A DNA stretch of 5,854 nt from Bacteroidales bacterium (GTDB taxonomy: Bacteria > Bacteroidota > Bacteroidia > Bacteroidales > PUMT01): positions 1 through 5,854 of the forward strand of contig SLOS01000321.1 in the NCBI GenBank assembly GCA_007132365.1. The letters are read 5' to 3'. Positions 1-5,576 of this stretch are shown in pieces. How positions within the stretch are numbered: position 1 is the first letter of the stretch; every line of letters starts with the position of its first letter. The translations under genes were made by a program, and so were the position numbers. The notes below the pieces were generated by a model that worked only from the letters and a program-made list of their open reading frames with translations, had not been told where the DNA came from and did not search any database.

Positions 1-270
1 GCTGCTTTTTTTATTGTTGTAATGGGAATATGGGCAATTGTTATTGGCGTGGTTTTTATCGTTTCCTACTATAAACTAACGATGCCCGCAATATTAAAAC
101 CCTTTCATATATTCACCGGAATACTATCCGTAACTATAGGTATTGTGATTATCTTAAATCCTTTCGAAAGCACCCGTATAGTTGTTATTTTAATAGGCAT
201 ATATGTTATAGCTTATGGTATATTTTCAATTATCAACGCCAAAAACCGCTATTCATCAGATCGTTACTAG
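1..270 (+). CDS. DUF308/HdeD-like membrane protein, 3' end only
   Basis: The reading frame is open from the first base of the window and ends with TAG at 268-270, giving 89 residues, so the gene starts upstream; the ATG at 22 is probably internal. The visible part is almost entirely hydrophobic, with about three membrane-spanning segments separated by short polar turns (a basic/proline turn around residues 29-34 and NPFESTR around residues 53-59). The pattern of short paired helices, Gly-Ile-rich helices and an 'NPFES'-type turn resembles DUF308 proteins, the family of E. coli HdeD, which are inner-membrane proteins of poorly defined role, HdeD being linked to acid stress. The tail after the last helix is short and polar (NAKNRYSSDRY), consistent with a natural C-terminus. 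The family assignment rests on pattern recognition of a fragment and is moderately secure; being an integral membrane protein is much safer. Confidence 0.7.
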   Translation, partial: AAFFIVVMGIWAIVIGVVFIVSYYKLTMPAILKPFHIFTGILSVTIGIVIILNPFESTRIVVILIGIYVIAYGIFSIINAKNRYSSDRY

Positions 271-278
271 ATTAATAC

Positions 279-425
279 TTGTTGATCCCGGTAAAAAACC
301 CTCATTTGCCTTCGGCAGGAAAGTCCATAAGGATCTTTAAGCATAAAAACCTTGATGACATGGCTGAACATCACATTGACAGTTACAGTTCCCTGCTAGC
401 AAATATTTTCCCTGGTGCACCATAA
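279..425 (+). other. Possible small ORF or gene remnant in the gap before polX
   Basis: A 48-codon frame from TTG at 279 to TAA at 423-425 is the only sizeable forward frame in this 188-base gap. The first ATG in it, at 360, would give only 21 residues (starting MAEHHIDSYSSLL, ending FPGAP). The amino-acid mix looks protein-like (polar, with scattered hydrophobic residues), which could mean a short unrecognised gene or the eroded end of an older one. However, an open frame of this size is expected by chance fairly often in such DNA, there is no ribosome binding site, and I recognise no family. A small TGCC-TTC-GGCA hairpin at 307-317 lies inside it. I see nothing else in the gap. Confidence 0.15.
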
Positions 426-458
426 CATTAATCCATCTCAAAAATTTGAAATATAATC

Positions 459-2174
459 ATGCCTGTAAGTAACAAAGAAATAACAGGCCTGCTCAATGAA
501 ATAGCCGACCTGCTTGATATAAGAGGAGAAAACCAGTTCAGGGTAAGGTCCTACCGTACCGCTGCAAATACTATTGCCGGACTGACCGGTAATATTACTC
601 AGATGTCAGACGATGAAATTAAATCATTGCCGGACATAGGTGAAAGTATAGCTAAGAAAATCAGGGAAGTTTCTGATACGGGGAGTATATCACAACTTGA
701 TAAACTCAGAAGTGAAATTCCCGAATCGCTCATCGAAATAATGAAACTTGAGCAGATGGGACCCCGGCGAACCAGGGTCCTAAACGAAGAATTAAATATT
801 GAATCACTTGAGGAACTTAAAAAAGCGGCTGAAGAAGGAAAGATTGAAAAACTTGAAGGATTTGGAAAAAAAACCATTGAAAATATCCTTAAGGAGATCA
901 AAGAATATTATAGGAAAGGGGGACTGGAAAGGTTTAAATTAAATGAAGCAGAGGAAATAGTAACCCCGTTGCTCGAATATCTGGGTAAAGAGATAAAAGA
1001 CATCAAAGTTGCGGGCAGTTACCGGAGAAGAAAAGAAACAGTGGGAGACATCGATATATTGGGAACCAGCAACAACCCCGGTAAGTCAATGGATCATTTT
1101 GTCAAATATGAAGAGGTTAAGGAAATAACTGTAAAAGGAAAATCAAAATCCTCTGTTAAATTGCGCACGGGGCTCCAGGTAGACCTGAGGATTGTTCAAA
1201 AAAAATCATTCGGCGCTGCTCTGTTGTATTTTACGGGATCCAAAGCCCACAATATAACTTTAAGAAAAGCAGGACAGGGCAAAGGCTACAAGATCAATGA
1301 ATACGGGATCTATAAAGATAATAAATTTCTCGCCGGAAAGACAGAGAAAGAAATGTACAGAAAACTCGGACTCTCATATATTGAACCTGAACTCCGGGAG
1401 AACAACGGTGAAATTGATTCGGCCAGAAGAGGGCAATTACCTGATCTGGTTGACATTAATGACATCAGAGGTGATCTGCAAGCACATACCAATGCAACCG
1501 ACGGAAATAATTCCCTTGAAGAAATGGCTAAAGCAGCAAAAAAGTTGGGTTATGAGTATTTGGCAGTTACAGATCATTCCAAAAAAGTTTCTGTGGCCGG
1601 GGGACTTGATGAAAAAGAGCTTGCCGGGCAGATTGAGGAGATAAACAAACTGAACCAGGGAATAAAAAATTTCAGGATACTGAAATCGGTTGAAGTTGAC
1701 ATCCTTAAAGATGGATCTCTAGACCTTGATGATGTCATCCTTAAGGAGCTGGACCTTGTAATATGCGCCATCCACTCTAACATGAACCTGCCGGAAAAAA
1801 AGCAGACAAATAGAATTCTGAGAGCCATGGAAAATCCTCATTTCAACATCCTGGCTCATCCGACAGGCCGTATGATAGGAAAAAGAAGCGGTTACGAAAT
1901 AAATATGGATCAGATCATGAACAAAGCTAAAGAGAGGGGATGCTTTCTTGAAATCAACAGTAATCCGGACCGGCTGGATCTGAGCGACAGGTATATAAGG
2001 CAGGCTGAAGAGACAGGGTTGAAACTTGCAATTTCAACCGATGCCCATTCCACAGTAACCCTTGAAAATATGAAATACGGCGTGGCACAGGCAAGAAGGG
2101 GATGGCTCAAAAAAGATGACGTCATAAATACCCGTAGCTGGAAGGATCTTGAAAAACTGCTTAAAAAATCATAA
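459..2174 (+). CDS. polX: DNA polymerase/3'-5' exonuclease PolX (family X polymerase plus PHP domain)
   Basis: This 571-residue protein has the normal length and domain order of bacterial PolX, a repair polymerase that fills short gaps (base excision repair) and processes 3' ends. Residues about 4-90 form the 8-kDa DNA-binding domain with a helix-hairpin-helix at 57-68 (LPDIGESIAKKI); further hairpins lie near 98-112 and 132-143. The nucleotidyltransferase core has GSYRR at 186-190 and GDIDI at 196-200, giving catalytic Asp197 and Asp199, with the third Asp242 in VDLRI; YFTGSKAHN (257-265) is the dNTP-binding motif. The C-terminal PHP domain (about 336-571) carries H343, D348, TDHS (371-374), E412, H439, AHPTGR (466-471) and TDAH (527-530). 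D528 and H530 match residues needed for Mn-dependent 3'-5' exonuclease activity in studied PolX enzymes. The first PHP motif reads DLQAHT, with Gln341 where other PHP proteins have His. The ATG at 459 fits the family start; there is no Shine-Dalgarno sequence. Confidence 0.96.
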   Translation: MPVSNKEITGLLNEIADLLDIRGENQFRVRSYRTAANTIAGLTGNITQMSDDEIKSLPDIGESIAKKIREVSDTGSISQLDKLRSEIPESLIEIMKLEQMGPRRTRVLNEELNIESLEELKKAAEEGKIEKLEGFGKKTIENILKEIKEYYRKGGLERFKLNEAEEIVTPLLEYLGKEIKDIKVAGSYRRRKETVGDIDILGTSNNPGKSMDHFVKYEEVKEITVKGKSKSSVKLRTGLQVDLRIVQKKSFGAALLYFTGSKAHNITLRKAGQGKGYKINEYGIYKDNKFLAGKTEKEMYRKLGLSYIEPELRENNGEIDSARRGQLPDLVDINDIRGDLQAHTNATDGNNSLEEMAKAAKKLGYEYLAVTDHSKKVSVAGGLDEKELAGQIEEINKLNQGIKNFRILKSVEVDILKDGSLDLDDVILKELDLVICAIHSNMNLPEKKQTNRILRAMENPHFNILAHPTGRMIGKRSGYEINMDQIMNKAKERGCFLEINSNPDRLDLSDRYIRQAEETGLKLAISTDAHSTVTLENMKYGVAQARRGWLKKDDVINTRSWKDLEKLLKKS

Positions 2175-2176
2175 AT

Positions 2177-3073
2177 ATGCATATACTAATAACCGGGGGA
2201 AGCGGACTAATCGGCTCACACCTCACCAGAAAGCTTAAAGAAAAAGGATATGAACCGGCAGTCCTTAGCAGAAAAAAACACAGCGATACTGATACCAAGA
2301 CCTATTTATGGGATCCGGGTAAAAATGAGATTGAAAAGGAAGCTATCGATAAGGCCGGTTATATCATCCATCTTGCAGGTGCCAATATTTCAGATAAACG
2401 ATGGACCAGAAAGAGAAAACAGAAAATAGTCGACAGCAGGGTTGAAACAGCAAAACTGCTGTTCAGGAAAATCAGTGAATCCGGAACCAGACCCAGAGCT
2501 TTTATATCGGCTTCAGCAGTCAACTACTACGGTACATTGACATCGGATACAATATTCAGTGAAGATGATCCTCCTTCAGACGATTTCCTTGGAAAAACCT
2601 GTAAAAAATGGGAACAGTCGGCCCTGAAATTTGAAGAATCCGGAATAAGAACTGTTATTATACGAACCGGAACTGTTATCTCCCCCAGGGGAGGAGCTAT
2701 CAAAAAAATGTCAGTTTCTGTCAAGCTGGGGCTTGGTTCACCGGTAGGCAACGGGAATCAATATTTTCCGTGGATACAAATAGAAGACCTTTGCAATATT
2801 TACATAAAAGCTATCGAAGATTCAAAAATGCAGGGTGCATACAATGCAGTGGCACCCGATCATATTACAAACAGGGATGTCATGAAAGCCCTTGCGAATG
2901 CTTACAACAGGCCTTTCTGGGCTCCCAGTGTCCCCCCGTTTGTCATGAAAACACTGTTTGGTGAAATGGCAAATATCCTTCTTAAGGGCAGCAGGATATC
3001 AGCAGATAAGATAAAAGAGGCCGGATATGAATTCCGGTTCGCGGAATTTAAGGATGCAGTTTCTGTCACTTAA
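2177..3073 (+). CDS. TIGR01777 family epimerase-like protein (atypical SDR, YfcH/SDR39U1 type)
   Basis: This 298-residue protein begins with a textbook Rossmann nucleotide-binding turn, ITGGSGLIG at residues 5-13, so it should bind NAD(P)(H) in the cytoplasm. It then shows the family marks of TIGR01777: HLAGANI (65-71) followed by RW, SASAVNYYG (111-119; the usual sequence is SASAVGYYG), DFLGKTCKKWE (136-146), RTGTVIS (163-169), and PWIQIEDL (198-205). The C-terminal stretch from about 248 (PSVPPFVMKTLFGEMA) is the DUF1731 region that closes this family. The usual SDR YxxxK catalytic pair is not present after Tyr117/Tyr118, as is common in this group, so the reaction and substrate are unknown; some databases mislabel such proteins as a cell-division inhibitor. 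It starts two bases after the polX stop, implying one transcript and probably translational coupling. The length is normal. Confidence 0.93.
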   Translation: MHILITGGSGLIGSHLTRKLKEKGYEPAVLSRKKHSDTDTKTYLWDPGKNEIEKEAIDKAGYIIHLAGANISDKRWTRKRKQKIVDSRVETAKLLFRKISESGTRPRAFISASAVNYYGTLTSDTIFSEDDPPSDDFLGKTCKKWEQSALKFEESGIRTVIIRTGTVISPRGGAIKKMSVSVKLGLGSPVGNGNQYFPWIQIEDLCNIYIKAIEDSKMQGAYNAVAPDHITNRDVMKALANAYNRPFWAPSVPPFVMKTLFGEMANILLKGSRISADKIKEAGYEFRFAEFKDAVSVT

Positions 3074-3081
3074 AATTTGCA

Positions 3082-3125
3082 GGCATAACAATTGTGATAA
3101 TGCCCCGGATACTGCATGCAATTGC
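3082..3125. repeat. Cluster of short palindromes after the epimerase gene
   Basis: GGCAT (3082-3086) and ATGCC (3100-3104) form an imperfect hairpin whose loop holds the palindrome ACAATTGT (3088-3095). Close behind are TGCATGCA (3113-3120) and the overlapping GCAATTGC (3118-3125). No T-run follows, so this is not a standard terminator. It could be a weak transcript end, a protein site, or chance. The rest of the convergent gap to 3293 holds an AT-only hairpin (TTAAAT 3170-3175 with ATTTAA 3182-3187) and no credible gene. Confidence 0.25.
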
Positions 3126-3279
3126 TTCAACCGTAAGCTTTGTATTAAAAACCACAACCCTGAAATTGATTAAATTTTCTCATTTAAGAGCAACAGAATA
3201 CCTTCATCATTTAATTGGTGTAGGTGTTATTTTGTAATACGGTTGAATTAGGTTCCGCATTTAATTAAATATATCTAAT

Positions 3280-3300
3280 AAAATAGGCTCTGACTATTTT
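3280..3300 (-). terminator. Probable AT-rich terminator overlapping the fic stop codon
   Basis: AAAATAG (3280-3286) and CTATTTT (3294-3300) are perfect 7-bp complements around a 7-base loop. On the minus strand the stem begins over the TAG stop of the Fic gene and its 3' arm reads CTATTTT followed by ATTAG, a weak T-rich tail. On the plus strand the arm runs into TTTTT (3297-3301), so it could also stop read-through from the polX-epimerase unit. The stem is weak because only one pair is G-C. Confidence 0.4.
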
Positions 3301-4793
3301 TCCACTGAAAAGACATCTTGAAAAATAGACTGAAGTGCTTCTATTTCATCATCCTTTAACATCTGGAAAGTATTTCTTCTCCTCTTCGGGAAGATTCCCT
3401 TATTTTGATGAGTAAATCGGATAAATAAATCAATTAGTTTATCAGGCATATCGACCCTCTGTTTCATCAATCCCTTAGCCTCATCATAGTTTTGCAGGAA
3501 ATTTAATTCATTAGGAAGGTCATAGGATACAGCGGTTTCGATTACTTTACAAAGATATTCAGTTTGAATGGTTAAATCCGGGAACCGATAATATCCCTCA
3601 ACTTCAGAAGCATTTAGGACCAATAATTCCTGTTCTTCGTTTTTTGTGTACTTGATCATATACATAAGTGGCTTAGAATAGGCTTCCAGAGCATCATCGT
3701 AAAGTCCCATATTATTTACCATTTGAGCAGAAACCGGAATTATCATTCCGGACGGTAAAAAATTATCTCTTGATAAAATATCGTGGATTAAAAACCTGTG
3801 AATTCTTCCATTTCCATCTTCAAATGGGTGAATAAAAACAAATCCAAAAGCAATAGCAGCTGCTCTGACAATCGGATAAACGCCTTCCATCTTAATGGCA
3901 GTATTTGAAAGCTCTATCATTAAATCTGAAAGAAGCTCCGGTGGTGGACAAACATAACTAATGATCTCATCATAATTCCAGGTTGTTTGACCAATATAAT
4001 TCTGAAAATCACAAAAACCTGTTGCTGCAAAACGTGGATCAACAATTTGATTCTGTAATTTTACCAGTGATTCTTCACTAAATAGCTCTCCAATATCATT
4101 TTTACCAGCGTTACTCAATAAACTTACAAATCTTTCAATTCGATCCGGTGATGGTTCTACTTTTTCGATCTGGTAAGATGAACGTGTTTCCTTTTTGTAT
4201 AAATAGTTATTGGCCCTTTTTAATAACTCAGGGGAATAGTTCTTCGAGATTTTATTCAGAGTCTCAGAAAAATCATGTGCCAGTACTTTTAGAATAGCAT
4301 TCGTTTTCTTAATTGTAGGACAAAAACCAACATCACCCAGTAAATTATTATTTATTCTCCACCTGCTGTTTTTAATAATTACCCCTGTAAAATACCGTTT
4401 AGAGTCTATAAGATCAACATAGTTAATAGTTGGCCTATCTTCAACAGGGAGCCGTTCTTTAGTTAAAAATTCATACCAAAATCCAATCTTTCTGGAATAT
4501 TTAAAGTTTGGCGCAGATCTTATGAATTCAACTATATCCTTTACAGGGATAGATTTCAGAACAGCCTTAAAAAAATTCATTTGGACATCATCATATTTCA
4601 GAGCAAATTCAAAATGACTTATAGGATTGTCAACCTTAAGAGCGTAATTCATCTGAAAGGTTTCTGTAATTGTCCCATCTTGAGATACTTCAACTTTCGA
4701 TCTTGCGCCAAGGTAAGATTCATGAGACAACTTAATATTTGAAAGCTTGTAGTTCTGTTTCAACCAGGTGCTTCCTATATATTTATCAGACAT
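3294..4793 (-). CDS. Fic family protein, probable protein AMP-transferase (class II, full-length)
   Basis: This 499-residue protein contains a complete Fic active site, HPFEDGNGRIHR at residues 322-333. His322 is the expected catalytic base, Asp326 the Mg-binding residue, and the Gly327-Arg330 loop plus Arg333 bind the ATP phosphates. Most such proteins transfer AMP to Ser, Thr or Tyr hydroxyls of a target protein. The flap preceding it includes FQNYIGQT (263-270). An N-terminal inhibitory motif is visible as S206-YQI-E210, so Glu210 would block productive ATP binding (class II); the residue after it is Lys rather than the usual Gly or Asn. The long N-terminus (GSTWL at 7-11, through a helical region near 60-110) and the C-terminal tail (YDEAKGLMKQRVDMPDKLID at 436-455, then a basic KRRR patch at 470-473) match the roughly 500-residue Fic subfamily, so the gene looks intact. 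It stands alone, with no partner antitoxin gene beside it. It is somewhat more AT-rich than polX. Target unknown. Confidence 0.93.
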   Translation of the reverse strand: MSDKYIGSTWLKQNYKLSNIKLSHESYLGARSKVEVSQDGTITETFQMNYALKVDNPISHFEFALKYDDVQMNFFKAVLKSIPVKDIVEFIRSAPNFKYSRKIGFWYEFLTKERLPVEDRPTINYVDLIDSKRYFTGVIIKNSRWRINNNLLGDVGFCPTIKKTNAILKVLAHDFSETLNKISKNYSPELLKRANNYLYKKETRSSYQIEKVEPSPDRIERFVSLLSNAGKNDIGELFSEESLVKLQNQIVDPRFAATGFCDFQNYIGQTTWNYDEIISYVCPPPELLSDLMIELSNTAIKMEGVYPIVRAAAIAFGFVFIHPFEDGNGRIHRFLIHDILSRDNFLPSGMIIPVSAQMVNNMGLYDDALEAYSKPLMYMIKYTKNEEQELLVLNASEVEGYYRFPDLTIQTEYLCKVIETAVSYDLPNELNFLQNYDEAKGLMKQRVDMPDKLIDLFIRFTHQNKGIFPKRRRNTFQMLKDDEIEALQSIFQDVFSVEK

Positions 4794-4858
4794 ATACTAA
4801 GATTAAATTTTTATTTTTTTGCGTATTAACAAATAAGGCTGCATAAATATAGATATAT

Positions 4859-4891
4859 TTTGAACAATTTGCATATATACAAATATTTTTG
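4859..4891 (+). promoter_or_regulatory. Candidate Bacteroidota-type promoter for the HYC_CC_PP gene
   Basis: TTTG at 4859-4862 and TATTTTTG at 4884-4891 match the Bacteroidota -33 (TTTG) and -7 (TAnnTTTG) boxes exactly, with a 21-base spacer against a usual value near 19-20. A start near 4898 would give a leader of about 160 bases before the ATG at 5060. AT-rich DNA produces such matches by chance, so this is moderate to weak evidence. I found no comparable match on the minus strand for the divergent Fic gene. Confidence 0.4.
4867..4884. promoter_or_regulatory. Inverted repeat in the promoter spacer, possible operator
   Basis: ATTTG (4867-4871) and CAAAT (4880-4884) flank a central ATATAT (4873-4878), making an 18-bp dyad with one mismatched pair (4872/4879). 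It lies between the two proposed promoter boxes and overlaps the first base of the -7 box, where a bound dimeric repressor or a MerR-type activator would act. It also lies about 75-90 bp upstream of the divergent Fic start, so it could serve either gene. Confidence 0.3.
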
Positions 4892-4967
4892 AATAAAAAT
4901 AGCTGGTTTTGTATTAAATTGTTGAATATGACTCCAATTTACCTGCAAAAGTTAATCATAAGCTTTC

Positions 4968-4993
4968 TAAACCAGATATTTTAATCCGGTTTA
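4968..4993. promoter_or_regulatory. Inverted repeat in the leader of the HYC_CC_PP gene
   Basis: TAAACCAGAT (4968-4977) and ATCCGGTTTA (4984-4993) are 10-base arms with a single mismatch around a 6-base ATTTTA loop, the strongest dyad in the intergenic region. It ends 66 bases before the start codon. It could be a DNA operator or an RNA hairpin in the leader; no T-run follows, so it is not an ordinary attenuator. The rest of 4794-5059 is AT-rich with no credible gene. Confidence 0.4.
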
Positions 4994-5059
4994 CATGAAA
5001 ACAGATGAACTTAAACAATAAGCCTGCTAAATTGTTAGTTATTTAATCCACTGCTGAAA

Positions 5060-5470
5060 ATGAAAAAAGCTTCGTCAATATCTTTTGTTTTCATCACCCT
5101 GATAATATCATTGAATCTTGGTGTTGTATCTCACTATTGCGGTGGTCAACTTGCAGAGTCCAGGATTGTCTATGGAAACGGTACGGCCGGCTGCGGAATG
5201 AACTGTACCGATACAGAACCCGGTGAAAACCCGGTGAAAAGTATTTTTTCCCCTGTATCCTGCTGTTCAGACAGCTTTATTGATATTTCGTCAGATGAAT
5301 ACCATTCGGTAACAGCAAGCAATCCATTTACTGTTCAGCTAAGCACACCTTCAACCATAAACAGCACCATATTGCTGCCGGTTGTATATAAAAGCCTTTT
5401 GATTTCGCAAAGGCCTCCACCCTTATTAGCGGAAGTATCCCTTCCGTTTATCCAGGTTTTCATTATTTGA
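5060..5470 (+). CDS. HYC_CC_PP family exported protein
   Basis: This 136-residue protein shows all the marks that name the family. There is HYCGG at 25-29 directly after an N-terminal hydrophobic segment (about 6-24, after a KK start), a Cys pair at 45 and 49 (CGMNC), the CC pair at 68-69, a proline run RPPP at 118-121, and a conserved-looking end (IQVFII). The N-terminal segment should act as a signal peptide, with cleavage near Ser24, placing the Cys/His-rich part in the periplasm. The function is not established. The Cys and His residues and the neighbouring HMA-domain gene suggest metal, probably copper, binding or delivery, often beside a TonB-dependent receptor in Bacteroidota; that receptor is not in this window. 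The ATG at 5060 fits the signal peptide. The gene is divergent from the Fic gene across 266 bases of AT-rich DNA and sits 106 bases before the HMA gene. Confidence 0.88.
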   Translation: MKKASSISFVFITLIISLNLGVVSHYCGGQLAESRIVYGNGTAGCGMNCTDTEPGENPVKSIFSPVSCCSDSFIDISSDEYHSVTASNPFTVQLSTPSTINSTILLPVVYKSLLISQRPPPLLAEVSLPFIQVFII

Positions 5471-5527
5471 TTCCATACCGGACCAGAACCATAGCTTCTC
5501 CCTGTTCCAGGAAAGCTTGAATAGTTA

Positions 5528-5547
5528 ATCATTTTTGATAAAATGAT
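5528..5547. promoter_or_regulatory. Perfect inverted repeat upstream of the HMA gene, possible operator or terminator
   Basis: ATCATTTT (5528-5535) and AAAATGAT (5540-5547) are perfect 8-base complements around a 4-base loop. The repeat covers the proposed -33 TTTG (5534-5537) of the HMA gene, as expected for a repressor site. Alternatively it could end the HYC_CC_PP transcript, but the next T-run is 11 bases beyond the stem and the stem is mostly A-T. Confidence 0.4.
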
Positions 5548-5564
5548 ATATGGTATAATTTTTG
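5534..5564 (+). promoter_or_regulatory. Candidate promoter for the HMA-domain gene
   Basis: TTTG (5534-5537) is followed after exactly 19 bases by AATTTTTG (5557-5564), one mismatch from the TAnnTTTG -7 box. A transcript would begin only a few bases before the ATG at 5577, an unusually short leader, so the gene may instead rely on read-through from the HYC_CC_PP gene. Confidence 0.28.
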
Positions 5565-5576
5565 AAATTAAATAAT

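Noticed and set aside
307..317. TGCC-TTC-GGCA hairpin as a terminator for the DUF308 gene
   Set aside because: The stem has only four pairs and no T-run follows; it is too weak to call.
599..901. 100-codon minus-strand frame within polX
   Set aside because: It lies wholly inside a strongly supported polX gene, is Ser/Phe-rich as expected for an antisense shadow, and resembles no family.
1297..1644. 115-codon plus-strand frame within polX in another frame
   Set aside because: It overlaps the PHP domain coding region; the polX frame has all conserved motifs across this stretch, so this is a shadow frame.
1574..2182. Two minus-strand frames (1574-1828 and 1910-2182) within the polX 3' half
   Set aside because: Both are antisense shadows of conserved polX sequence with no recognisable domain.
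2770..2964. 64-codon Cys-containing frame within the epimerase gene
   Set aside because: Its cysteines arise from frame-shifted reading of conserved epimerase codons; there is no independent support.
3294..4793. Fic gene as half of a Fic/antitoxin (FicTA, Doc-Phd) toxin-antitoxin pair
   Set aside because: There is no small partner gene on either side, and the inhibitory Glu is carried in the same chain (class II), which does not need a separate antitoxin.
4794..4960. Minus-strand promoter for the Fic gene
   Set aside because: Several TTTG and AT-rich near-matches exist on the minus strand, but none has both boxes at acceptable spacing.
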